Source: Bifidobacterium asteroides (GTDB lineage Bacteria; Actinomycetota; Actinomycetes; Actinomycetales; Bifidobacteriaceae). From it: DNA of 64,000 nt. How positions within the stretch are numbered: position 1 is the stretch's first letter; the number at the start of each line of letters is the position of its first letter. The stretch spans positions 124,001 through 188,000 of the forward strand of contig NZ_QGLL01000008.1 in assembly GCF_003202695.1 (NCBI RefSeq), written 5' to 3'. The notes below the pieces were generated by a model. It was not told where the DNA came from. It worked only from the letters and a program-made list of their open reading frames with translations, and searched no databases. Positions 35,389-43,441 of this stretch are shown piece by piece. Position numbers and translations under genes: made by a program.

Positions 35389-36846
35389 TTACTTGTCGCT
35401 CATTCGTTCCGGATCCGGAATCAGATAGGACAAGGCCAGGGCAACCAGCACCAGCACACCGCCGCCGATCATTGCCGCGACATATCCTGTACGGGCGCCC
35501 CCGGATGCCGCCAGACCACTCATGAATGCATAGAGGACCGCATAACTCAGCCCCGAGCCCAGGTTGAAGGCTCCGGCATTGAGACCGGGCAGATAACCTG
35601 TGTTGTCCGCAGGAGACAGGACGACACCTAGTCCGTTAAGCATGATATTGGCCGTCCCTGCATAGGAGACGCCTAGGATCAGAGAAAGAGCCACCAGACT
35701 CCAGATGCTGGGAACCAGGCAGACGTAGATGCCAAAGGCCAGTCCGAGCACACTGAATAGCTGACCGACCTTCAGCACCTTGAGGTAGCCGAAACGTGAA
35801 GCCAGCATCCCGGCCACCGGGCCAAAGACCAGACCGACCAGGGCATATGGGGTCAATGTGACAAAGGAGACGATGCTGGCCTTCAAGCCGACGCCGACCT
35901 CGCCATCCTGGGCCAGAGCCGGAACGATCCCATTCATGATGGCGAAGACGCCGACCATGGTGGTAAGAGTCGTCAGCAGAAGGCCCCAGGTGCGCCGCTG
36001 CCTCAGATAGATTGTGGTGACCATGGGTGCTGACGAGGTGCTTTCGACCTTCCAGAAGATCATGAAGAAGACCGCAGCCGCCAGGATCTCAACGACCACC
36101 AGGATCCAACGTGCCTGAGCCAGCTTCTCGACCTCGTTGATAGCCAGGTAGGCCGCCAGGAAGGCGATGCACAGGAATACCACACCCGCCCAGTCCATAC
36201 GGGGGCGATCGTCTGCAGAGCTTTCGCGGGCGAAGACTGCCACCAGGAGTACGGCTACCACGGCGATGGCCACCATGAACCAGAAGACCGACCTAAAGCC
36301 GAACGTGCCGGCCAACCATCCGCCCAGTATGGCATCCACGCCGCCGATGCCACCGTTGACCGCTGTCAGAATGGCCATGAGTTTGGCGTAGCGGGCCTCA
36401 TCGGGCACCTCGGCGTGCAGCATGATCAGGGTCATGGGCACGACCGGACCAGCCACCCCCTGAATGACGCGCCCAATCATCAGCACCGTCACATTGGGAG
36501 CCAGAGCGGAAACCACGCATCCCAGCGCTGTAAGGCTCAGCATGCCCAGCAGCACCTTCTTGCGACCGGCCAGATCGCCCAGCCGAGGCAGGAAGAGGGA
36601 GAAGACGGCACAGGAGGTGAAGAACACCGTCTGGGTCAGGCCGATGCTGGAGCTGCTTGCATTGAGTTCGACCCCCATGGTCGTCAGGGCCGGGGAAAGC
36701 ATGGATGCGTTGAGCTGGAAGGCGAAGACAGCGGCCATGAGGGCCGTCATCAAGGCGACTATGGAGGGGCCGGAGCCGCCATCGCTCGTGGCAGCGGTCT
36801 TGTCGGCTTCGGATGATGGGGTATTCGAAGTATTCATGTATCTCAT
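35389..36846 (-). CDS. MFS transporter, EmrB/QacA-like, coupled to a nucleoside hydrolase
   Basis: 485 residues from the ATG at 36846, which overlaps the stop of the nucleoside hydrolase (ATGA); a second ATG at 36837 is possible. About 14 transmembrane helices, with the MFS loop FLPRLGDLAGRKKVLLGML between helices 2 and 3 and an antiporter-like motif GVAGPVVPMTLIMLH. The family usually exports drugs, but tight coupling to a nucleoside hydrolase suggests nucleoside or base transport here. A longer upstream frame to 37011 lies inside the hydrolase and is rejected. Confidence 0.85.
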   Translation of the reverse strand: MRYMNTSNTPSSEADKTAATSDGGSGPSIVALMTALMAAVFAFQLNASMLSPALTTMGVELNASSSSIGLTQTVFFTSCAVFSLFLPRLGDLAGRKKVLLGMLSLTALGCVVSALAPNVTVLMIGRVIQGVAGPVVPMTLIMLHAEVPDEARYAKLMAILTAVNGGIGGVDAILGGWLAGTFGFRSVFWFMVAIAVVAVLLVAVFARESSADDRPRMDWAGVVFLCIAFLAAYLAINEVEKLAQARWILVVVEILAAAVFFMIFWKVESTSSAPMVTTIYLRQRRTWGLLLTTLTTMVGVFAIMNGIVPALAQDGEVGVGLKASIVSFVTLTPYALVGLVFGPVAGMLASRFGYLKVLKVGQLFSVLGLAFGIYVCLVPSIWSLVALSLILGVSYAGTANIMLNGLGVVLSPADNTGYLPGLNAGAFNLGSGLSYAVLYAFMSGLAASGGARTGYVAAMIGGGVLVLVALALSYLIPDPERMSDK

Positions 36847-37787
36847 CCAATCGTGGTAATGGCCTTGACCACCAGGTCCCAGAATCCTCGGAAGTCGAGC
36901 TTGACGGCCACCTGGGTGTGGCAGTCCTCGGCAGATGGCTCCGGACCGCGCAGATCGGCCACGGTCATCCCGCAGGTCAGGTCCCCGCGCAGCTCCACAT
37001 CGACCGGACAACGACGGGTACTCACAATGGACGGGTCAATCAGATAGGCCACAGTGCAGGGATCGTGCACGGGCGGATCCACGAAGTCCTGGTTGTCCTG
37101 GTAGGACTTGCGGAAGAAGTCCATCAGCCCGCTGACGAAATGGGCCAGATCAGTGCCGATGCCCTCAATGCGCTGCTGAACCTCCGGGGTGCACAGGGCC
37201 TGATGAGTCAGATCCAGCCCCACCATGGTGACCGGCCAAGGCTCGTTGAAGACGATATGTGCGGCCTCAGGATCCACCTTGATGTTGAATTCAGCGACAG
37301 CGCTCCAGTTGCCCACGTGGTAGCCGCCGCCCATGAGCACGACCTCGCGGACGCGATCGACGATGCGAGGTTCCTTGCGGACAGCCATGGCGATGTTGGT
37401 CAGGGGCCCTGTGGGAACCAGAGTCACTGTGCCCGGCTCCTCGCGCATGATGGTCTCGATGATCCAATCGACGGCGTGGCCAGGATCCAGCGGCCGGGTA
37501 GGCTCAGGCAGCTCGACCCCGTCCAGACCGGTCTGGCCATGGATGGAGGCGGCCACCTCCTGAGGACGCACCAGCGGCCTATCACATCCGGCGTGCACCG
37601 GCACCTGGCGCGCATGGGCCTTTTCCAGCACAGCCCTCGCATTGTAGGTAACCTTGTCCAGACTCTGGTTGCCGCCAACCGTAGTCACTCCGATCAGGTC
37701 GATCCGCGGATCGCCTACTGCCAGAAGGATAGCCACCGCATCGTCATGCCCTGGATCGCAGTCCAGGATGATCTTGCGCGTCGTCAT
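36843..37787 (-). CDS. Nucleoside hydrolase (inosine-uridine type)
   Basis: 314 residues from the ATG at 37787 (AGGCGAG upstream). It splits ribonucleosides to base and ribose. The calcium-binding motif ILDCDPGHDDAVAILLA is at the N-terminus, with TTVGGNQSLDKVTYNA and the late aspartate in VHDPCTVAYLIDP. Length matches RihA/B/C enzymes. Which nucleosides it prefers is not decided by sequence. It is the first gene of a pair with the MFS transporter and has a 13-base-arm palindrome 28 bases upstream. Confidence 0.93.
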   Translation of the reverse strand: MTTRKIILDCDPGHDDAVAILLAVGDPRIDLIGVTTVGGNQSLDKVTYNARAVLEKAHARQVPVHAGCDRPLVRPQEVAASIHGQTGLDGVELPEPTRPLDPGHAVDWIIETIMREEPGTVTLVPTGPLTNIAMAVRKEPRIVDRVREVVLMGGGYHVGNWSAVAEFNIKVDPEAAHIVFNEPWPVTMVGLDLTHQALCTPEVQQRIEGIGTDLAHFVSGLMDFFRKSYQDNQDFVDPPVHDPCTVAYLIDPSIVSTRRCPVDVELRGDLTCGMTVADLRGPEPSAEDCHTQVAVKLDFRGFWDLVVKAITTIG

Positions 37788-37814
37788 GTACTCGCCTACG
37801 CCTTTCTCATGAAT

Positions 37815-37847
37815 ATGTCCTGGGCCATTGACCATGGCCCAGGACAT
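37815..37847. promoter_or_regulatory. Long perfect inverted repeat upstream of the nucleoside hydrolase
   Basis: Perfect 13-base arms ATGTCCTGGGCCA and TGGCCCAGGACAT with a seven-base loop. It lies between the DUF2075 gene stop (37893) and the hydrolase start. There is no T-run, so it is either an operator or a terminator of the upstream gene. Confidence 0.6.
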
Positions 37848-37892
37848 GATAACCCTGATTGGCATTCAATCCTTGTAGGCGCGTTCGACTGG

Positions 37893-39368
37893 TCAGTCCT
37901 GGACGCGGGCGAATCCACCCACTGCCCAGGCTAGTCGATCCCGAAGATCGGGGTCCACTGCGAATAGCCCCAATCCGTGCACCCCTCGTTTAAGCAGCAC
38001 ATTGAACTCGTGCCGAAGATTATCCACAGGATTCATCTCCAGCTCCGGCCGTTGATTAGTCGCCAATGTGTTGCAACTGAGCTTCGGGTCGAATTCGATC
38101 TTTCCATTCCTATAAGTGACTGAGGGCCCGATAATGACCCCTGCGTAGTTGAGGTCAAAACCTTGGATGGTAAAGATAGAGCCCACCTCATCAATGGTGA
38201 AGGGCAACTCGGCCCAAGCGATCCGGTGATTTGCAGCGGAGTTTCCCTGCGCCTCATAGAGTTCGTAATTCCAGGGCATGGCGAATTCACCATCCCCTTC
38301 CTGACCCTCTTCGACCCATACCCACCGGCCTGAATCCTCTTGGCGCAGTACAACCTGCCAGTGACGGGAAGGATCCCGTGGGTCCGGGTGATTCCTGCTG
38401 CTGTAAGGCCAGTCATAGGTGGCTAGAAGTCGGCAGAGGCCCAAGGAGCCCTCGCTCCTTTGCTCTTGGTCCTTTCGACGAATGAACTTTCTCAAATCCT
38501 TTGGCGAATCAAAAACCTTGATCTCGTAAGGATGCTCCCAGGGATCCGGATGCAGTGGACCAATGACGCCATCCTTGGCCGTCACCCGATCCAGCCAGGC
38601 GCATGTTGCAGGATCAGCCTGAATGCGCATCTGTTGATCCAAACGAATATGACTAACCTGGAAAGTATCCTCACGTACATGCTGACCGTCCCGTGACTTT
38701 TCGCGGATGAGCATGGGTTGCGAGAAGGTCTGGTCATGTTCAGAACCCGTCAACCCCAGAAACCGACTTTCCTGGGCATCCACGAACTGGGATCCTCGCA
38801 AGATCTGTTCTGGGTCGAAGACTACAATGGCTACTTTTGCCCGCCGCAAAATGTCGTAGAGCTGGTTGCTCCCTGAGTAGCTCTGTGACCCTTGTGTCAG
38901 CAGCAGATGCGCCTCGTCAATCAGCACCACATCCGCCTGAGCGTCGACGCTATTCATGGGGTCCGCTGCTCTGCCTGTGGACCGACCATTTTGATTGGTG
39001 TGCTTGCTGAAACGGTTGATGAACTGGACAGCCCCCACCACGCACTGACCGCGTTTCTTTTGCAATCCCAGCTTCAGAGCCATCTGGTTGTAGACATTAG
39101 CCTGCTCGGCCTGGTTGACAATGATGTAGGAACGCTGCCTGGCCTTTGACGAACGGTTATCATCCTTGCCGTTCAAATTTCCGTAGATGCCGTATCTGGC
39201 ACATATTTGATAGAAGAGATGGCTGAGCAAAACGGTCTTGCCAGTCCCTGATATGCCCTGAACGACAATGACCTGCGTAAGGGCATCTTCAATCTGCACC
39301 GGCCCCGTCGACTCCGTCATCGAGTGGAAACCCTCGCTAGGGTTTTGAACTATCACCGACTCCAGCAC
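37893..39368 (-). CDS. DUF2075 / Schlafen-type P-loop helicase domain (C-terminal part of a split gene)
   Basis: About 491 residues. Walker A is VVQGISGTGKTVLLSH, Walker B is DVVLIDEAHLLL, then FDPEQIL, LDQQMRI and VGSIFTIQGFDLNYAGVIIG, the helicase-like motifs of DUF2075 proteins, relatives of Schlafen helicase domains. A GTG at 39368 can be read as a start, but the frame stays open upstream to about 39420 with FRKLTDEQRRAEEAVLHVLE, which is the natural continuation of the GIY-YIG frame in another register. So this is very likely the second half of one GIY-YIG/DUF2075 protein separated by a one-base deletion. Target and role are unknown; a divergent MazG-like gene lies at 40110. Confidence 0.8.
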   Translation of the reverse strand: MLESVIVQNPSEGFHSMTESTGPVQIEDALTQVIVVQGISGTGKTVLLSHLFYQICARYGIYGNLNGKDDNRSSKARQRSYIIVNQAEQANVYNQMALKLGLQKKRGQCVVGAVQFINRFSKHTNQNGRSTGRAADPMNSVDAQADVVLIDEAHLLLTQGSQSYSGSNQLYDILRRAKVAIVVFDPEQILRGSQFVDAQESRFLGLTGSEHDQTFSQPMLIREKSRDGQHVREDTFQVSHIRLDQQMRIQADPATCAWLDRVTAKDGVIGPLHPDPWEHPYEIKVFDSPKDLRKFIRRKDQEQRSEGSLGLCRLLATYDWPYSSRNHPDPRDPSRHWQVVLRQEDSGRWVWVEEGQEGDGEFAMPWNYELYEAQGNSAANHRIAWAELPFTIDEVGSIFTIQGFDLNYAGVIIGPSVTYRNGKIEFDPKLSCNTLATNQRPELEMNPVDNLRHEFNVLLKRGVHGLGLFAVDPDLRDRLAWAVGGFARVQD

Positions 39369-40042
39369 ATGCAGAACAGCCTCTTCAGCCCGCCGCTGTT
39401 CGTCAGTGAGCTTGCGGAAGGCGAGGCTTTGAACAGGGCAGAGTCCAGGATCGCCTTCTCTTCCGGAAACAGATCGGGCTCCATCTGGTGCAGAGTCTGC
39501 CAGGCCTTGGAAAAGATGCTGTCGAATTCATCGCTAGTGTAGTACATGTCCTGAGCGTTGGTTCTACGGTTCATAACCAGCTTGACCGAGTCGACGCTCT
39601 GCATATACCCCATCAACCGATTTTCCATATCCAGTGTCAGAGATTTATTGAAGTGACGATCACCGATGATGTACTGGCAGACCCTGTCATGATTATTGCG
39701 CATGAACCGCACCAGGCGTTCCCAATCCGTCCGGGTCCGTGGATCCAACTCAATATGCTGCCTGGTTCGAGAACGAATGTCGTTAGTTTCCCCGACGTAA
39801 ACCACATAAGGAGACCCACCGCCATGCTTTTTGCCGCTGTCCCTTATATCAGCAGAGACAATGTATACAGTGGGATAGCGCAGGAACAGCTCCTCAAGCA
39901 GCCTCTCCTCCAAATTGCTGCCCTGACTGCCAACAGCTTCTCTCTGCTTGTACTCTGCAATGGCTTTGGAAAAATCTTCATCCCTGGAGTCGCCATAGGG
40001 CAAAGTCATCACCACAGGCTGCGGCGCGCTTGATGAATCCAT
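39353..40042 (-). CDS. GIY-YIG nuclease-like domain (N-terminal part of a split gene)
   Basis: 229 residues from the ATG at 40042. A GIY-YIG fold is seen at about residues 55-160: TVYIVSADIRDS, then YVVYVGETNDIRSRTRQH with the catalytic arginine region, and a metal-binding glutamate in LTLDMENRLMGYM. The reading runs DSALFKASP and then shifts into serine-rich nonsense and a stop at 39353; one extra T after CCT would give FRKLTDEQ and join the helicase frame. Intact relatives carry GIY-YIG and DUF2075 in a single chain. The start is uncertain, since MTLPYGDSRDEDF (ATG near 40009) is an alternative. Confidence 0.75.
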   Translation of the reverse strand: MDSSSAPQPVVMTLPYGDSRDEDFSKAIAEYKQREAVGSQGSNLEERLLEELFLRYPTVYIVSADIRDSGKKHGGGSPYVVYVGETNDIRSRTRQHIELDPRTRTDWERLVRFMRNNHDRVCQYIIGDRHFNKSLTLDMENRLMGYMQSVDSVKLVMNRRTNAQDMYYTSDEFDSIFSKAWQTLHQMEPDLFPEEKAILDSALFKASPSASSLTNSGGLKRLFCMCWSR

Positions 40043-40109
40043 GGTTTTCACTATGCCACGAACCCACACCAATCTCATGGCAGGCGGGCCGACTGGTAGG
40101 CTCGAAACC

Positions 40110-40442
40110 ATGATCAGCGAGGAAACAGAAGCAGCGGTGATGGATTTTGTGCATGAGCGCGACTGGGATCAATTCCACACGCCCGCCAACCTGGCCAAAT
40201 CCATCTGCATCGAAGCTGCAGAACTCTTGGAATGCTATCAGTGGGGAGATGATCCTAGGGACGGTGATGAGGACCACGTGACTGACGAGCTGGCGGACGT
40301 GCTTACCTATTGCATCCAGCTAGCGGATCGGCTGGATCTGGACATGGACAGCATTGTCATGGACAAACTGCAAAGGACGGCCCACAGGTATCCAGTGGCT
40401 GCTTCGCGCGGTTCCAGCCGAAAATATCGGCCCCTGCAGTAG
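40110..40442 (+). CDS. MazG-like nucleotide pyrophosphohydrolase
   Basis: 110 residues of the all-alpha NTP pyrophosphohydrolase fold. The two metal-binding motifs are clear: EAAELLECYQW (ExxE) and DELADVLTYC (ExxD), preceded by NLAKSICI. Length fits the small single-domain group (RS21-C6/YpjD-like), which cut dNTPs or modified nucleotides to monophosphates. The start ATG at 40110 has only a weak ribosome site; an ATG at 40077 would add 11 residues. It is divergent, with a 67-base gap, from the GIY-YIG/DUF2075 gene, so the two probably share control. Confidence 0.85.
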   Translation: MISEETEAAVMDFVHERDWDQFHTPANLAKSICIEAAELLECYQWGDDPRDGDEDHVTDELADVLTYCIQLADRLDLDMDSIVMDKLQRTAHRYPVAASRGSSRKYRPLQ

Positions 40443-40461
40443 ACGGATGAATTCAGCAAGT

Positions 40462-41226
40462 CTATGCTGCGGATGACTCCGATCGTCCGAGCCGCCTGGC
40501 GATCAGTGCTGACAAGTCATCCAAGGTAACTCCGACATAGCTATTTATGGAAGCGAACTGAGGGCCTGATGAAGTGTCCACCGGGTTGGCGCCGGTATAG
40601 GCCACTGTGGTGGCGCCCGATGCCACAGCAGAGGTGATTCCCGTCAAGGTATCCTCAAAAGCCAAACAGGAGGCCATCTGAGCAGGGCTATTGATGTCTA
40701 GCAAACTAGCTGCATGAAGATAGGGCGCGGGATCAGGCTTCTGTGCCAGTCCGTCATCCCCGCAAACATAATCAGCGAAAGCTCCTTCGGGCGCCTTGGC
40801 GACCACAGCCTGAGCCATGCGGCGTGGCGACGTGGTGACCAGAATCGAAGGGATCCCGGCCGCAACAAGGCCTGCCAAGATGTCACGCACCCCGTCAATC
40901 CATGGCATGTGATGCGCCTCCAAGGCGATCACCCCATCGATCAACAGATCGGGGATCTGGTCCTCAGGAACGCCAAGACCCCGATCGCGCATCAGCTTTG
41001 CCACCTTAGGCAGAGGTCTGCCAGAGACCTGCCAACCCATGTCGGCATTCCAGTCTCCGCCATGTTCGCGTGCCAGATCCATCTCCGCCTGATGCCAGTA
41101 GGGCTCTGAGTCGATCAAGGTCCCGTCCATGTCCCAGAAGACGGCCAGTGGCCGACAGCCCCCTTCAGACCGAGCCTCATCAGTCGATCCGGCATGGCTT
41201 TCTTGCATCTGATACTCCATGTTCAT
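40462..41226 (-). CDS. HAD-family phosphatase (beta-phosphoglucomutase-like)
   Basis: 254 residues. HAD motif I is VFWDMDGTLIDSE (DxD nucleophile pair), motif II VTTSPRR, motif III lysine in LAQKPDPAPY and motif IV FEDTLTGI. A helical cap sits between motifs I and II, as in subfamily I phosphatases and phosphoglucomutases. The substrate is unknown. ATG at 41226 or 41220. It ends 20 bases from the convergent MazG-like gene and lies 67 bases downstream of dnaG. Confidence 0.88.
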   Translation of the reverse strand: MNMEYQMQESHAGSTDEARSEGGCRPLAVFWDMDGTLIDSEPYWHQAEMDLAREHGGDWNADMGWQVSGRPLPKVAKLMRDRGLGVPEDQIPDLLIDGVIALEAHHMPWIDGVRDILAGLVAAGIPSILVTTSPRRMAQAVVAKAPEGAFADYVCGDDGLAQKPDPAPYLHAASLLDINSPAQMASCLAFEDTLTGITSAVASGATTVAYTGANPVDTSSGPQFASINSYVGVTLDDLSALIARRLGRSESSAA

Positions 41227-41293
41227 GTATCTACCCTATCGGTAGGGCCTGTCGAAAGTTGCATGCCAACAAGAGACCTATCCAGGCACCAGT

Positions 41294-43384
41294 TCATTCG
41301 GCGTTACCGAAGACCTGGTTGCGCAGCTCATTGCGCTGGGTCTCGTATTGGGTGAGCTGACCGAGAAGATCGAACTTCTCCTGCCCATCTGGCAACTGAT
41401 TCATCCGGTGCCGAGCAGAAGCAATCAGCCGCATGTAAGTGGCATCCAGCAGTCTTGCCAGCAGCTCTGAAGCATACTGACGCTCCTCCGGGCTGGGCTG
41501 TCTCAGCTGAGCGTCCGCTTCCTGGGAGCCCGACACCTGATCGTCTCCCCTGTTGACGACCATGGAGCCCGAGCCTGCCCCCTTCTGCCCATACTCCTGT
41601 GTATCCGAGTTCAAGGGCAGGGGCATGACGGCCAGCTCGTTGATGGCCGACTCCAACATGGGCCCGGCTGCCTTGGTCAGATTATGCATCCACAGTCCCT
41701 GGGGCGTCTTGCTGTCGGGAAGACCTCCGGTCGCCTGCACAGCCCGATAGAGGGAACGGAAAATCGGGACCTCAAAACTATCCGGACTGAGCTGGGCAAA
41801 AGCATTCGATCCGACCGCACCGGGAATCTGGATGAGTACACCCATGAACTGCTGCTCGCAGATAAATACGGCATCATCGATGCGATGGTATCCCTGTCGG
41901 AGAGCATCCTCACGCTGTATCCTGCGGCGTCGCATAGCATCGTCACTGCCGTAGCCTGCGCGCCCCTCCGATTCGCTCGAACCGCGGCGAGGAGTACGGA
42001 TCGCATAGGCATCCCGGTCCTTCACATGCAGCTTGTGGCGGGCCTTGTTAACCTCCTGGCGCAGAAGATCCAGATCCACGCCGATTTGCCTGGCAGTCTT
42101 GCGGGTGTAGGCCCCCACCAGGGAGCGGTCCCTAATCTGGGCCAAAATGGGCGCCACAGCTTTGACCGCCCCCATCTGCCCGGTGGTGTACTGAGTGTCA
42201 AACATGGCCACGGCGGTGTCGATGACGAAGTCATACAGCGGTCGGGCATGCTCGACCAGGGATCGCACCGCCTCATCGCCGTAGCGGATTCGCAGATCGC
42301 AGGGATCCAGATTCTCCCGAGCCACCGCCACGAAAGTCTGCGTCAGAAAGCTCCCGTCAAGGCCGAAGGCATGCAGGGCGGCCTTCTGCCCGGCGGCATC
42401 ACCGTCGAAGGTGAAGACCACCCTGGAACCCTGGACCGGCCCTACCAGTTGGATAGCCCCCAGGGCGTCGTCAGAGATGAGACGGCGGACGATCTTGGCA
42501 TGGTCCTCGCCAAATGCAGTGCCGCAAGTGGCTACTGCCGTGTCGACGCCGGCAAGGTGACATGCCATGACGTCGGTATAGCCCTCCACAATAACCACCT
42601 GCCGCTTTTTGACGATGGCCTCCTTGGCCAGGTCGATGCCGTAGAGCACCTGATTCTTGCGGTAAAGCTGAGTGTCCGGCGTGTTGATGTACTTGGCATT
42701 GATGCCGTCGTCCTCGTAGAGCTTGCGAGCGCCGAAACCCAGGGTGCGGCCTGTGGAATCCCTGATAGGCCAAGTGACCCTGCCCCGGAAGTAGTCGTAG
42801 ACTCCCCGTTGCCCCTGCCTGGCCAGTCCGGCATCCAGCATCTCCTGCTGGGTGAAGCCCTTGTCGGACAGGTGGCGGACCAGGTTATCCCATCCGCGAG
42901 GGGCGTATCCGCAGCCAAAATGGGCGCTGTCAGCCTGCGAGAAGGTCCTGCCGGCCAACAATTTGCGCGCAGCCAGCGCCTCCTTGCTCATAATCTGCGA
43001 AACGAAGAAGCGCTGGGCCTCCTCATTGGCCTCCAGCAGCCGGGAACGTTTGGACCCATGGCGCTGGTCCTGACGGGAATTTTCGTAATGCAGCTCGATC
43101 TGGTACTTGTCTGCCAGGATCTCGACGGCATCGCCGAATTCGACATTCTCCTCCCGCTCCACATAAGTGAAGACATCGCCGCCCAGACCGCAGCCGAAGC
43201 AGTGCCAGACACCCAAGGAGGGACGCACTGAAAAGGAAGGGGTCTTCTCGTCGTGAAAGGGGCACAGACCCATGTAGGTGCCGGAACCGGAAGGCTTCAG
43301 GGTCACGCTTTCAGATACGATCTCATACAGATCGGCCTTGGCTCTGACCTTCTCGATGTCTTCCTTCTTGATCATTCCGGACAT
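41294..43384 (-). CDS. dnaG: DNA primase DnaG
   Basis: 696 residues; makes RNA primers for replication. It has an N-terminal CHC2 zinc finger (CPFHDEKTPSF and VWHCFGCG), a RNA polymerase domain with the TOPRIM motifs VIVEGYTDVMACHLAG and VFTFDGDAAG, and a C-terminal helicase-interacting region with glutamine- and arginine-rich linkers. Length is normal for Actinobacteria. It is followed by the HAD gene and preceded by dgt on the same strand, 57 bases away. Confidence 0.96.
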   Translation of the reverse strand: MSGMIKKEDIEKVRAKADLYEIVSESVTLKPSGSGTYMGLCPFHDEKTPSFSVRPSLGVWHCFGCGLGGDVFTYVEREENVEFGDAVEILADKYQIELHYENSRQDQRHGSKRSRLLEANEEAQRFFVSQIMSKEALAARKLLAGRTFSQADSAHFGCGYAPRGWDNLVRHLSDKGFTQQEMLDAGLARQGQRGVYDYFRGRVTWPIRDSTGRTLGFGARKLYEDDGINAKYINTPDTQLYRKNQVLYGIDLAKEAIVKKRQVVIVEGYTDVMACHLAGVDTAVATCGTAFGEDHAKIVRRLISDDALGAIQLVGPVQGSRVVFTFDGDAAGQKAALHAFGLDGSFLTQTFVAVARENLDPCDLRIRYGDEAVRSLVEHARPLYDFVIDTAVAMFDTQYTTGQMGAVKAVAPILAQIRDRSLVGAYTRKTARQIGVDLDLLRQEVNKARHKLHVKDRDAYAIRTPRRGSSESEGRAGYGSDDAMRRRRIQREDALRQGYHRIDDAVFICEQQFMGVLIQIPGAVGSNAFAQLSPDSFEVPIFRSLYRAVQATGGLPDSKTPQGLWMHNLTKAAGPMLESAINELAVMPLPLNSDTQEYGQKGAGSGSMVVNRGDDQVSGSQEADAQLRQPSPEERQYASELLARLLDATYMRLIASARHRMNQLPDGQEKFDLLGQLTQYETQRNELRNQVFGNAE

Positions 43385-43441
43385 GACACCCAGCCTACCG
43401 GTCCAGGGCGATGTGTTGCGTCCGGCATAAACGCCGCAGGC

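Noticed and set aside
36847-37011. Extended N-terminus of the MFS gene
   Set aside because: The extra 55 residues lie inside the nucleoside hydrolase gene and have low-complexity Arg/Gly content; the ATGA-coupled start is better.
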